A DNA stretch of 64,000 bases from Dermatemys mawii (lineage: Eukaryota; Chordata; Testudines; Dermatemydidae). The position numbers were made by a program, and so were the translations under genes. Below the pieces are notes generated by a model, which saw only the letters and a list, made by a program, of their open reading frames with translations, did no database searches and was not told where the DNA came from. The stretch's first letter is position 1. Each line of letters starts with the position of its first letter. The stretch is from the NCBI GenBank assembly GCA_007922305.1, contig ML677329.1, positions 2,880,271-2,944,270 of the forward strand. Reading direction: 5' to 3'. Shown here piece after piece: positions 10,789 through 23,000 of the stretch.

Positions 10789-10992
10789 ATGCCTCAGCTG
10801 TCGGGAGGCGGCGGGGGGGATCCGGAGCTGTGCGCCACGGATGAAATGATCCCGTTCAAAGACGAGGGCGATCCCCAGAAGGAGAAAATCTTCGCGGAGA
10901 TCAGCCACCCGGAGGAAGAAGGAGACTTGGCCGACATCAAGTCCTCCCTGGTCAACGAGTCCGAGATCACCCCCGGCACCAATGGGCATGAG
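10789..10992 (+). CDS. LEF1: LEF1 exon 1, beta-catenin-binding domain
   Basis: This coding segment gives residues 1-68. After a five-glycine run (residues 6-10) comes the beta-catenin-binding segment, about residues 11-60, with [18 protein letters not shown], then [19 protein letters not shown] and SSLVNESE. In TCF/LEF proteins this acidic helix and extended arm lie along the beta-catenin armadillo groove, and the conserved Asp and Glu residues are present. The start ATG has A at -3 and C at +4 (adequate context) and follows nine in-frame TAA codons, so no earlier start is possible in this frame nearby. The exon ends NGHE|GTAAGC, a strong donor. The glycine run is coded partly by a run of seven G, a slippage-prone site, and appears shorter than the mammalian run as I recall it. 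ATNGHE-adjacent residues (EITPGT) differ mildly from mammals. Confidence 0.96.
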
Positions 10993-13330
10993 GTAAGCGG
11001 GACAGGGCCGCAGCCCGAGGTGCCAGCGAAGTGCCCAGAGACACACGGGGAAGGGCTGTGGGGAGGGGGCGGCTCTGGAGACTCCCGGGCTTAGGCCAGG
11101 AGAGAGCAACTCGCCTCTTTACGGGTTTGCTCATGCTAGGGCTCGGGAGCCCCTTGATTCCGGCCTGGCCTCTCTCGCTCTCCAGTTCAACACCTCCAGG
11201 GTCCTGGATCGGGGTAATAGACCTGGGGGAATTAAAGGCGACACCGTCCTATGCAAGCAGCGCTGGGTGCGCCTCTATTTTTAGCGAAGGCTTTAGAAAT
11301 GCAGGCGAAAGGAAGGGAACGGCGGGGGTGCAAAGGGAAACAGGACGTCGTCAGCCGCCCCGGGAGATGCGGTTTTGACCGAAGCGCTTTGTAAGCGAGT
11401 GCGCCAAGTTTTTCCCATGAATGGGAGGGCAGGCCCCGGGGTGGGGCGGGGAGTGAAAGAGCGAACGCTGAGACCTCTGCAAACCGGAGAGATGTGTGCA
11501 GAGCCCGGGCAATCGCAGGACTTCATTCAGGGCCGGCGCTGCTTTGATCTGCCTCTAACTTTGGGCTCCGACTGTTGGGAGACCCGTGGTGATCGATTCA
11601 GCACGACCGCGTCGGCTCTCTGCCGGTCTGTCTCGTGTGCTCCAGCCCGTCTTGAGATAAAACCCCCTTTTTGGAGCCATGTGCTGTGCATTATCAAACT
11701 TGTTCTTTGCTTAGGGGCTCCTTCGGCTCGAGCGCCTTGATAGTACAGTAAGTTATCAGAGCAGAGTAAACAGAGACACGTGGGTGCTTGTCGGAGGGAG
11801 CTAACCAGACCTTTTACCTCTTCTTTACCAAAGCAGGAGGAGGAAGGAGGAGAAGGTGCAGACCATCTGTCAACATCTGATAGGAATTTTCGGGGTGGGA
11901 GAAGGTCACCCCTCTATCTTACTAAAATGCATTGCACTGTGAAAACATTTAAGAGGAAGATCTAGAAAAATCCCAAGGTTTACCCTCAGACCCAGGGATT
12001 TGGAGCAATTCATTGCATTGGGGAATCAGATTTTTGTGGATGGCTAACTACTTGCCATGGGAAACATGGTGCCTGAGCTCTGATGCATTCACTGCATGAA
12101 TTTTTGGTGTTCAGGTTTTAGTAGTGGATTTGGATAACAATCTGAGATTGCTGGACAAGATTTGTGCAGACTCAGATTTGAGTTTCATCACATCTCAACC
12201 ATTTTATTAACCCTTTTTTTCTCCCCAATCACTGCATTTCAGTTGGTGGTGGTCCTAGGAAGCTAGAATGAGCAACTCATGGACTGCACTATTGGAGTTA
12301 ATATAGTGCTACTTCTAGTAACTAATGAATAGGCATGGATTTTTTGGGCAGAGGGGAGTAATAGAAGGTGGATCTGTAGTAACAATATTGATTAGGAGTT
12401 CATTTGCAATAAGCTAATATAGTCAGAAGTTGGGGTTGCAATATTGAGATCAGCTGCCAATAAACACATTAATAGTTACCTTGCTTTGATTCCGGAAGTC
12501 TATTTTTGACCCTAGAGTAACACTGCCAACTAACAAACAACCTTTCACTTAGAGTTGACATGCTGGTTCTTGGCTTTTATTGCAACTTCCACTAGGGGAC
12601 TGTCCAAAAGCTTAGCTGGCTTTTTCTCAGTTCCAGCCCTTCTCATGATCAAGCCAAACTGTAAAAATAGCCTTTTAAAAAATAAAGAAATCTTCACTTT
12701 GCACTGACTTATTCTAAGTGAGTACTAAACACCTTTTCAGTGTGTATGCATGAGGACCTTCTCTCTCCTTCATATGTCAATTTCCATAGCCGAGGACAAG
12801 CAAGTTCATATGAGTCACCGGATCCTATAATAGCATTAGGCCCAAAGTACCCATGAAATTTCTTTGGTAAAATCAATGGTCAGAGCATTAATTGTAAACT
12901 CTTTAAAGGATTTGCACAAACTGTTTTGGTAGCAATTTACAAACATGAAAACAACTTGAAAACAGGGATGGAAATTTTAAAAGCTCATAGTGGGGGCACT
13001 CAATTTTCATTATTCTTTAGTACCAATTTAGGAATGCTATATTGATCCCTAAAACTTAAGGTATTCTTAAAAAATAAGCCCCTTTAGTAAATTTAGTGCA
13101 CTACTTGTGCTAGAACTGCTTTGTAGAACCACATGGTTACGGCATTTGTAATGAAAATGACCATTCTGTGTTGTAGCACGCTTTCTTTTTAGCATGAGGT
13201 AGGACAAATATACAATTACTTCTCCTGACCTAGACACAATTTTTTTTGAAAGATCAAGTGCTAAGCAAAAGTGAACAGATATGCATAAAACTACCATTTT
13301 TTAAAAAAATGATGGATTCTGTGTGGTTAG
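10993..13330 (+). other. LEF1: LEF1 intron 1
   Basis: 2338 bp, GTAAGC to TTAG. The first 500 bp belong to the CpG island; the rest is AT-rich and I recognise no interspersed repeat. TCF/LEF core motifs (CTTTGAT) occur at 11542-11548 and 12484-12490, candidate autoregulatory sites downstream of the promoter. The open frames in the GC-rich part have no coding signature. Confidence 0.85.
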
Positions 13331-13394
13331 GTTTCCAGGCAAGGCCAAGCTCAGGAACCCTATCATGACAAAGGCAGAGAACATTCTGAAGAAG
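13331..13394 (+). CDS. LEF1: LEF1 exon 2
   Basis: A 64-bp exon encoding residues 69-89 and the first base of codon 90. It reads VSRQGQAQEPYHDKGREHSE and then EG across the junction; QEPYHDK is the LEF1-typical core. The donor is GTGAGA. The acceptor GGTTAG|GTTTCC is weak: the last ten intron bases are G/T mixed and the nearest T-run is about 25 bp upstream. Compared with mammalian LEF1 as I remember it, this exon has more substitutions than exons 1, 3 and 4 and seems one residue shorter. Phase on both sides matches exons 1 and 3, which supports the boundaries. Confidence 0.9.
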
Positions 13395-14823
13395 GTGAGA
13401 TATGCTTATTCTTTACCCTACATTGTTACTTTATCTATGTCCCTCTCAATGTGTACACAGATGTAACTTTAATATTGCCTTTTAGCAAGCAATCAGTTAA
13501 ACTTGTATATAAGATATGTGATCTGTATTTATGGGAAAAAATCCAAAAAGTTGAGCAAAAATGAGATCTGGTGTGTATTCATCTAACTTCAGTAACTAAA
13601 TGGTATTTCAGTTATTTGCCAATTGAAGTAAGTAGGCCAAACAGATCTTTTTGCTGAAGAAATAACTATTTTTAGAATATAAGTAGTGCATATATAAGTC
13701 TTCTCTCTTCCCTCATTCTGACAATCCTACCGAGTTATGTATATTAGGAAGTTGTATGCTCACTTTTCAACCCAAGTCTGTCACTTGCCTTAATGCCTTA
13801 AAATCAGGAACATCATTCTGTTTTGATGTGAAGATTTAGTGAACTCTAATACTTCATTAAGAAAAAGAGTGAAACTGACAATGTACATATTTAGTTTAGA
13901 AAGCTGGACAGTAAAATAGGATTGTCTTCAGTATATTATTATAATGGGGCTTAGTTCATAAGGAGGATGATCTCCATTAGAATTAAAATGAGAGTTCAAC
14001 ATAAAGTTTGGGGCTTCAGCTTTTCCTCAGTGCAGATCCTTGTTAATAGCCTTTTATTATTTAAATTAGATATTAAACAAATTAGAAGTGGAACTCCCTT
14101 TGTTTTGAATAGGCCCCAATAAGCAGTAGGGTATCCTTGTACACCAGCCTGTATTCCTGTTCTCCTTAATAGCTTTCAATTAGCATGACCAGAAAGAATT
14201 GTTCATACATGCACTATGTCAGCTAGTGAAGGAAGCGGCTCCGTCTAACTAGCTGTGTAACTGATGGGAGAAGTCCATATGCAAGACAGTTCCAATAGAT
14301 GCTACCTAAAATTAAAGAATTACTGCTTTATAAATTTGATCTCCATTGCTGGTATTATTTGATGTCTGTAGCATTGCTTGTTGTTCATGCAATGGAAATG
14401 CACCAACACAGCCTAGACATGGTGTTTCACTTACAACTTCTAAACAATTACGGGTCGAAACCAAAGACCACCAACTAGCTTTAGAATCTAATGTAATGCA
14501 TTCCGTGTGTCTGTTCTTCCAAGTTCTTATGCAAATCATCCTAGTCCAATCTCTGTGTTTGAATAGACTCATAAAATAGACTGGCTATCCTGAAGTCTTC
14601 CCACATCTTAAGTGCAATTCCTAACAAATGCATGCTTAATAAGCCATTTAAGGGAATAACAGCTGTCAGAAATGCAATAAAAATAAAATGGAAGTCCCTA
14701 GCATTATGCACCCCCTCCAAAAAAATTTAAAAGATAATGAGCATTTTTTACCGTAAAATGCCTCTAACGTACCAGAAAAACGTAAGGGTTGTTAACTTAG
14801 CTTCCACTTATTTTCTTTCCCAG
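13395..14823 (+). other. LEF1: LEF1 intron 2, expected site of the P2 promoter
   Basis: 1429 bp, GTGAGA to a good pyrimidine tract and CCCAG. In human LEF1 a second promoter within intron 2 makes an N-terminally truncated form that lacks the beta-catenin-binding domain and acts as a dominant negative. Here the intron is AT-rich, has no CpG island and no recognised repeat, so an equivalent promoter cannot be located by inspection. Confidence 0.8.
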
Positions 14824-14957
14824 GAAAACATCCGGATGGTGGTTTATATAGCAAAGGCCCATCATACTCTGGTTATTCTGGGTATATCATGATGCCAAAT
14901 ATGAACAATGACCCCTACATGTCTAATGGATCTCTGTCTCCACCCATCCCTAGAACA
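14824..14957 (+). CDS. LEF1: LEF1 exon 3
   Basis: This 134-bp exon encodes residues 90-134, including KHPDGGLYSKGPSYSGYSG, YIMMPNMNNDPYMSNGSL and SPPIPRT. It completes the split codon 90 (G|GA, Gly) and ends in phase 0. The acceptor has a clear pyrimidine tract (TTTTCTTTCCCAG) and the donor is ACA|GTGAGT, both strong. The tandem Met codons at 14889-14894 are the first in-frame ATGs downstream of the beta-catenin-binding region and are the natural candidates for starting a truncated dominant-negative form from an intron 2 transcript. The segment belongs to the context-dependent regulatory domain, Pro/Ser/Tyr-rich and probably disordered. Confidence 0.96.
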
Positions 14958-16194
14958 GTGAGTTACCGGTTATACAAATAGTCTTTGGGGAGACAAATTT
15001 GCTTTCTGTTCAGTATATTACACTTTTGATGTTATATGCTAAATACAACTAAGATGAACAATGCATTGCTATTCTGTATGCTGCTTTCATATGGCGTACA
15101 AACTTCCTGAGGATTTTGGATTGGGTTGGTGGAAGAAAAGCTGCAAATATAATAGCTGAAGTATTGAGTTTTGTGTTTAAATAAGACTGAAAAAGATACC
15201 TTTTAATATGGCTGTATGGAATAAGTTGTGATGGAATGGTGTAAATGCTACCTTTACGGTGACAGGAAGTACTGCTTTATTGGCATTAGTCCCTCCTGCT
15301 TAGGAGGGAAACTAGAGGATTGGGGCTAGAACTACTGGAATTGCTAATCTGTACATGACATTCAAGAACAGCTGATAAATGTTTTTCCTCATTTACTCAT
15401 TCTTAGCTAATATTTATTCCTAACACAAGCTGCTCTGTGTGAAGTTGTCAGGTCTGTGAGATTGAATGTCACTTGGAAAAAATAACCATAGGTGAAGATC
15501 TAACATATAAAACAATTGTGGATGAACTAAGATAACTATGTAAGATGTAGCTGAGAGCAACATTTGTGTTTGTGCTACACCATGTGGTGACCATTGGCCC
15601 TGATTTACTGTCAAGATGAGTAATTTTCTCTGGCTGGTTGGTGTAGAAGTGTGCTTGATGAACATCTGTACACTAAATTCCCACTTGTTGTTGTAAATTA
15701 TTGGAAATTTATTGTAAATTTAATTCCAGTTGAGGAAATCACAGTAGCAGAACTGCCTTGGAAAACCAGAAGTTGTTTGTGTTTCCTGTTGTAGAATTCC
15801 ACTAAGATTATGAAACAATTTCATACACTTTATTTGTTGTATGCATTGCAATTTTTTTTTTTTTTTAGTAACTAGGAGCTAGTAAGATGCGAAAGTGTTT
15901 TGACAACTTCTCTACCCATTTTTGTTTGTTTTTTAAACTTGTTTTGGAAAAAACTTTGAATTAATCCATATTAGTATTTTCCAAACATTATACTTAAACA
16001 TTGGAAACAGTCTCCACCAAATAAAGGTGCTTTAATTCAGAATGACACAATAGATTCTGGCATTCTGAAACCTGCTGCAAATGCTTGTCTTATATTATGC
16101 AACCTTATTTACATTTGAAAGACTAAAAAACAAAGGTGTCTAAAAAAATCTGTCTTGAATAAGAAGATGGCAGAAACCTGTTTTTTATTTCAGC

Positions 16195-16266
16195 TTGAAA
16201 GTCTGTCTATCTATATACTTAATTGAAAGTCTGTCTGTCTATCTATCTATATATATATACACTTAA
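16195..16266. repeat. Duplicated TCTA/TA microsatellite unit
   Basis: Two adjacent units begin TTGAAAGTCTGTCT (16195-16222 and 16223-16266). The second is expanded by extra TCTG/TCTA and TA copies before a shared CTTAA. This looks like tandem duplication followed by slippage. Confidence 0.8.
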
Positions 16267-17504
16267 TTTAGAAGCATTCTAACTATATCACATGTAGTCT
16301 TTCTATACTGGCTTCTGCTGAAATATATGTAAAATAAAAATTCTTGACAGATTTAAATTGCAGTTCTGACTTGCTGACAAAAAGGATGCAGTCAGTTGGA
16401 AGTCTTTAATGCTCAGATCTATATCTACTTGAAAATCAGGAGTTTAACAAGACCCTCTGCTACTTCCTCCACCTCCAAGAAACAATACATCAGTGCAAGA
16501 TTTGGAAGCAAAATACATCCAAATTCTTAGTTACCCTATAAAAATGACTAGAGAATTTAAAAATCTCAGAATGTTTGTTTCTTAAATGCATCACAGTAGA
16601 GCATCAGTTGTTCACTTACACACTACTGGTATATCTCTGCAGATAGAACAACAGTAATCAATATTTCAGTTTAAATTGATGATCTTCCTTCTATTGTAGA
16701 GCTATTTGATTAGCTATTGTGATATTGTGGGAAATAGAGAGCAGATGCATTTAATTGTAATGCTCCCAGCCTAATGTCTAAGGGAGCATGTTAGAGCAGC
16801 ACCACAATTCCTGTAAAATAGTGTTCTGGTAATGTACTAATGTTGACCATAAACTGAAATCTCCAGACTTAACCACAAGGCTACATACTTGAATTAATCT
16901 TTTTTGTTGTTGTTTAATTGAACTGTCATCTTTGTTTTTATACTTGACAGCTGTCTTTTAGAGTGTGTGTGCACGATCAAAACACTGCATTCAGAAGATT
17001 ATACTCACTCACTTTGCTATTAACCACAACCTATGTGGTAAGCAGTTATGCCTTCCCACCTTGTCACTTCTGCTCTCTACCTTTGTTGGGCTTCTAACTG
17101 CCACCCATTCAACTTCCCTCTGTTTCCTTGCAGATAGCAAGATTGAAAAACAGTTTAGATAAATCGGTTTGAGACCCAAGCTCTCATCAGTGGTGTCACT
17201 CTGACCATTTGCGTGTGGAGTAACCTTGTGGTATACCTGAGATTCTTCATTTGCATAAAAAAGCAACTACTTGTTTATCACATCTGTTGCCTTGAGGTGT
17301 TAGAATTTGAAACCACCTCAGGATACTGATTTTTTTTTTCACACCATCTGAACAGTCTGATTTGCTAATGTTCAGATAATCCAGTAAATGTTCGTTAAAC
17401 TGAATAGATATTAGCTGTGGGGGCCCTTTCTAATTAACACAATTTTATTGCATTATATTAGATGCAATAATGTAAAACCAGCTCTTCTGTCAGAGGACAG
17501 GGAT

Positions 17505-17630
17505 ACAAGCTCAGGCCCTCATCCTGCCAACGCTGCATATGCTTAACTCTATGCATGTGAATAATTCCACTGAACTTAATGGAATTAGGTACATGCATAA
17601 AGCTGGGCACTGTTTGTCAGCAGGGTTGGG
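17505..17630. repeat. Old interspersed repeat fragment
   Basis: GGCCCTCATCCTGC, then CATGTGAATAATTCCACTGAA with ACTTAATGGAATTAGG is a degenerate version of an inverted-repeat family I recognise as common in turtle DNA. Shorter relatives seem present at 35728-35808 and 53985-54050. The class is uncertain. Confidence 0.45.
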
Positions 17631-19287
17631 TCATTCAACCGTAAGTGTAGTTTGACTTTTATATTGGAAGGGACCAGTCAGGCCAGTGGGGCCACTCCTG
17701 TCAGAGGCTTGCAGTTTGGGATGGGCAAATTGTGTCCAGGCATTTAACTTGAGCTTTATGGATCTTTATGTGCAACATGTACAGTCCTATATGCAAGGGC
17801 CAGGGGAGTACTAGTGATATTTGTAGTTATTGTCAAATTAATTTGATTTGGGAGAGGAAGAACAATGCTATCACTAATCGTGCTTAGAAAAAAATGCTGG
17901 GTGAAAAAGCTAGTCAAGATTACTGAAAATTTCAGAACAATGGAAAAATTACTCAAAAGGCTGATGTTTGAAACATTAAAATTTTCTCCATGCATACTTG
18001 AATCTTTGGCTGGACTTTACTATAGATTTACTCTATAGTTTAGTTTCTGATTAAAGTACAAGATGTGTGCTAAATATCAAAAAAGGAAAATTAATGAGCT
18101 GATATTGACACTGTTCTTTATGTAGAAAGATGAAAGTCAAATTTGTGTTCAATTTTACTAGGGTTAGGTTATTTTCTCCTCTGCGTTCCTCCCCCACACC
18201 CTGGTAACTGATTTTTCTTTTACTTCTTGCAGAAAAACAAGCTACAAGCTCTTGTACACCTCCAGTGCTGTAGAATAGAAGCCACTATAACAGTATACTC
18301 CTTATCAGATGCTGGGTAGGCGAAAGAGCAAAGAAATATGTTTAGGTAGCTGCAGCAAAAGTGATGTGTGCACACACAATAATATGAAAACCACAATAAC
18401 ACCTGGTGAATGAGTCCCGTGAGGTTGAGAGTTCTTAGTGGTTTCTTTTTGTTGGTGCACAGTGTGGGTGTTGAAGACAGGAAAAAGTAAGCAGCTGTTT
18501 GTTTTTTGCCCTTTGAGCAAGACTAGTTTCAAGTAGTGTTCTTGGAGCAAAACCTTCATGAAAACCTTTTGTATTTTTTAAAATTCCTTAATGAATTCCT
18601 ACTATGTTATTAAATGCATCTTTTCCCTAGGGATTAGGAATTATATTGTATGGGACAGAATTCCTCCAACTCTATTTCCATCCTTCCCCCTCTCTCACTC
18701 TCATGTGGATGCATACATACTTAGCAGAAAGTAAGAATTCTTTTAATGTCCAAACTGGTTTTTGATTAGCAGCTGGAATTATTAAATAGACTGAAGAATA
18801 TTCTTAGCAACCTTTGAAAAAGGCTTGGATATGGTTCACTATGGACAATGCATATGGAATTCACTAGAAGTTCCACAGGAAGGAATGCTAATGTGGAAAG
18901 TAGTTACAATTATGTTCAAAATTTCCAATTGCATTTGGAGTCCAGATTACGTTAGGTGCTGTACGGATGCACAAGATGGTTTCTGCTTTGAGGAGCTCGC
19001 ATCTCAAGATAAGTGAAACAGAGTTGGGAGAAGGCTTAAGACTAAAAAAAATTAGAGACTAACAATTTTGGTCATCGGGAGTTGTCCCTTCAAGAACAGG
19101 ATTATGAAGTTTTTGAGGGAGCCTGAGAACAGTATGGGATTTTGGGGTGGGAGTTTGGTGCCTCCATATCCAGAGTAGAAGATGTTGCCTGGCTAAGCTT
19201 CAAATAGCTCAGAACTCGAGTTCTTAAACTTACCTTTCAAGAAAGCGAGCTTCATTCTTGAAGGTGTCAACGTTGGCACTTACTGGG

Positions 19288-20004
19288 TGTAATGATGTGA
19301 CGACTCACCAGCGCAGTGCCTCCTGTTGTTCATCCAGGGAATCAGCTCTTTCCAGCTTCGGAGCACCCTCTGCAGGCACTGGTGTCTTGCCTGCCGCTGG
19401 CCCTGTGTCCCTCGCAGGCCCCGATGACCTTTTCCTTGGGGTTCTGACCCCTGGCAGTACTCCTTTGTCCCTGGGTTCTGCCCACTGCAGTAACCCACAG
19501 ATCTGGGTCTCCTCTCCCATGGGAAACCTCAACCCTCTATTTCCATGTTGCCTCAGTGGCTACTGCCAGTCATCATCTAGCCTCCGCTCACTGGGGAAGT
19601 CTGCAATCTGTAATGGCCACTCATCATTGGCAAGGGGTAAGACCTGTACCCTTTGCCTATCCTCAGGCTACCCCTCTGCATCCCTAATGCCTTTTTCAGA
19701 TCTTGCACAAGGCCTACAGCCTGGGATGTTGCCAGGCTGGAGCTCCCCAGCTCCTTTAGACTTTCCCCAGCCCTGCTCTGTTGCCTGTACCCTGAGCTCC
19801 CTGGCAGCTAAGTCCTTCTCCCTCTAAAGCTAGAGAGAGACTCCTCAGCTCCTGGCCCTCAGCCCTCTTACAAGAGCCAGCTGAGCCCTGATTCAGCTAG
19901 CCACAGCTGTCGCTGCTTCCCCAATCAGCCTTTCCCACCCACAGTCCTCCCCAGGGCTGCTTTTAACCCCTTCAGAACCGGAGCAGGGTTATCATCCCAC
20001 TACA
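19288..20004. mobile_element. Solo LTR (717 bp) with 5-bp target duplication
   Basis: The unit begins TGTAATGATG and ends CCACTACA, matching TG...CA LTR ends. It is flanked by perfect CTGGG copies (19283-19287 and 20005-20009). It is GC-rich relative to the intron and noncoding; the 189-codon open frame within it is incidental. No internal retroelement genes lie next to it, so it is a solo LTR left by recombination. The right half recurs at 33829-34154. Sequence alone does not tell whether this is an endogenous retrovirus or a Gypsy-type LTR. Transcription direction is unresolved. Confidence 0.8.
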
Positions 20005-20009
20005 CTGGG

Positions 20010-23000
20010 AAACTGGGTAATCACCAGTTTGAAACCAGACTAATTCAGGAATTAACTTTCTAATGGATATTTTGTGGGTCTTAGTGCAAGATATGATTAT
20101 GAGTGATGGGGAGTTGGAATCAGTTGTCTGAGATCAAGACCTATGTAGGCTCTAGACAAACTACTCTTATTCCCCCTCTTTTTTAAAAAAAATCCCAGTG
20201 ATCTCTTTGCTCATGCCACTCACACATACACGCACCCACATGCAAATAGAGTGGTTGCACGTTGGTAGGCAATCTATAGGTAAGGGAAGACTTTGTTCAC
20301 CAAGCCTGTCAAAACACACTTTCCCAAGCACTGAAATTCCACGCTTTTTTGTTTTTTAAGATGAAGTTTAGGGTTAAGCAAATTCGCTTATTAAATACCA
20401 TACATTAAAAAATCGTGTGGAGCCGCACAAAACGTGGTACCTAAGTTGGTATGTCATTGGTACAGTCTGGATAGGAGTGGAGTGGGGCCCTTGGACCAGA
20501 TGGAAAATTTGATTTGAGAAAAGGGAACTCCTCAGCATGAACAAGTGAACCTTACTATTTCAAACATTTCTACCAGCTGGCCTGGCTCTGATCAGCTGTG
20601 ATGCCTCATGGAGCATGTCTGTGATGTCTGCGATAGGTCTTTGAAACAGAAAGATGAGTCATATGAGGTTCAGTTTCTTGTTTGTTAAATGAAGTATGCT
20701 GGACATTTGAGAAGAGGAGTGGGTGAGATAGAACAGAAGTTACCTGAGTACCTCTGGTTTGCCCCAAAGACTACTGTAGTAGCTGTGATCATGTAGAATG
20801 ATGCTCACGGGGGCCTTATGAAGGTCCTATGTATATATAGCACACTTTTTAAAAAGACAGAATTTTCACTTGTGTATTGACTATCCTTCTCCAGCCATTA
20901 GTGAGGGCATTCAGCACACTGTGGTTTTATACTGCTGCTTTCATCTCCTCCATAAGCTGGTGCAATCAGGGTGACTCTTACTTAGAAATGAACTTCCACA
21001 ACTGACCAGTTGTTAAAAATCCTTACTAGCTGTGGAAGAATAGAAAGCAGTCAGTGACCGCTTCTGGCTTTGGACTGAGCTATAAATGTGTTTGTGACTT
21101 TCTGTTAAAAAATCTCAGTGCAGTTTTGCTCATTGCTCCACTTTTGATTCTTCATAGCTTTAGTTGATCTGGTTATTTATGATCTAATCTCTTCATTCCC
21201 CCTATAGTTAGAGGCTCAGTATAGACAGGCAAATTAAATAGAACTTTTAATAACTGTAGACTGCAATTTTCATTTTAAGGGAGGGTTTAAAAGTAAAATG
21301 TCATCCCGTTGGTGTTGTATTCAGTCTTTTCTTTTTCAGTCATGCTCCACAGAAAATGTTGATCAGAATTGCTTGTTGCAGGCTCTCAGCACCATTCAGG
21401 ATCTGGCTCTAAAGAAACAGGCATTCATTTGTTATCACATCCATAACATTAGATGCCAAGAAGCAAGCATGAACCTCTAGTGTTCATGAAAGCAAAAGGG
21501 GAAGAAACACTGCCAAATACATGTCATACTCTTTGATGCCTACATCAGCCAGTCTGGATGCAGAAGAGCTGCAAGACTGATTTAGTAAGTTTTTAACATC
21601 TGTTTTAGGTATGAAAAACTCCTCTCATATGCAAAGGAAATGTTATTAAAACAGTGAAGTGTTAGTGTATGTCTTCTAAAAACCTTGTTAGATGCATGTG
21701 CTATAGTGATGGAAAATTGCCTCTCACCACTAGTATACAAGAATGCTCACTTTTTTTTTTTTTTTTAGTTTTTTTGAGTTGTCAAACCACAAATAAAATA
21801 TCTTTTTTAGTACTTAACTTAAGCCATGTCTACATTAGCTAAATCACAATTAACTCCGGCTCTTACTGTAGCCTGGCTAAACAATGACTATGTGTCTCTT
21901 AACTGGACTGTGTGCAGGAAGATTTGTAACAAATCTGCTAGATCACTACTATGCAATGTTACTAGGCACCTCTATATGACAGCCAGTAAGTAGAGGAATC
22001 CTTCTTTTCCAGGATATAGCAAGGAACAGCCTAAGTGGGAGGATGAGGTTGAGAGCCAGTGGCTTCATTTGAGCAGGAGTAGTAAGCCCAGGTGACACAA
22101 ATAGTTTGAGAGCTGGGCCTGAAAGTTGGATAGAGAAGTGGCCTTTTGCTGGCAAAATGTTAGCCATGACAGTAGCAGGCTGCTACTAGCAGCCTGAGGG
22201 GTCCCCATAGGTATAGTTATCCTTGTAACCTATCCTGGACTGTCTCAAGTTGCTGGCTTATTGTTTATTATAAGCTAAAGTCACTGTGCCTAGAGTATTT
22301 GCACATTGTGGTATTTGGTGACAATAATAAAATGAATCCTGTTACTTGAAGCATGAATGTTCAAGGGAAACAACTAAGGACAAGAGATCCAAGAGCCTAG
22401 TGCTTGGCACTTGTGTTTTACCTCTAAGCTTGTGGTACACTGAGCATACAAGCACACATCTAGAGGGGACTGGTACACCACCACACTTGCAGTGACATTA
22501 CAGTAGGCTTAATTACACTATATGGGCTTCACAGTTAAAAATGCTGTGGTTTTTCCACCGAGATGAGGCACGGTTGGTGCATATATAATGTGTGCTAGCT
22601 ATTTCGAGACTGAAGATAAGGTGCTTTAGTTTTATTGCTAGGGCAGTTCCTGGTGGGGGTACATCGTTGGCATTCTTGCTGGCAGAGAGGAAAGAGATTA
22701 GACTGGGCAAGAAATCTGAATGTCATTCTTGCCACTAGTGTTGCTCTATCGGAATCATTGGTAGGTCACTGTGGAGAAACTTGTAAAACTACTTTGCATG
22801 TTGTTCCTATCCTGGGTGTCCAGGATTAGCCTCTCTAGTTTTTGTTTTGGTCCTCATAAGCACTAAATTAATATTGAAATTACATGCAAAATAATTTAGC
22901 AGTCTAGTACTTTCTATTTTGAGACTCTAATCTTGTGGGATAGTTTTTATTTATTTTTGGCTTCCCACTTCAAAGGAATCTGTCCACTCAGCAAGAAAGT

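Larger units (their letters stand above)
9395..11500. promoter_or_regulatory. LEF1: CpG island over LEF1 promoter, leader and exon 1
   Basis: Dense CpG, long C and G runs and GC boxes begin near 9395, extend past exon 1 and fade in intron 1 by about 11500. This is the expected promoter class for LEF1. The main GC-box array is at 9566-9617. A canonical G-quadruplex pattern on the + strand spans 9603-9630. There is no strong TATA box, only a weak GATAAAAG at 10433-10440. In mammals an antisense RNA (LEF1-AS1) starts divergently from this kind of promoter; a counterpart here is possible but not shown. Confidence 0.85.
14958..19282 (+). other. LEF1: LEF1 intron 3, proximal part, sparse repeats
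   Basis: Mostly unique-looking AT-rich DNA. It holds a partially duplicated TCTA/TA microsatellite (16195-16266), a perfect 8-bp hairpin (TCCCTCCT, loop GCTT) near 15289-15308, a T-run near 15851, and an old inverted-repeat-like fragment at 17505-17630. No exon or ORF with family resemblance is seen. Confidence 0.6.

Noticed and set aside
18233..18315. Possible extra LEF1 exon after a strong pyrimidine tract and TTGCAG
   Set aside because: The frame is open for about 28 codons, but the 5' splice site (GTAGGC) is weak, the length of 83 bp would shift the frame, and no LEF1 exon is known between exons 3 and 4. It looks like a decoy acceptor.
19258..19827. 189-codon + strand open frame
   Set aside because: It overlaps the solo LTR (19288-20004). 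The sequence is Ser/Pro/Leu-rich without retroviral protein motifs.
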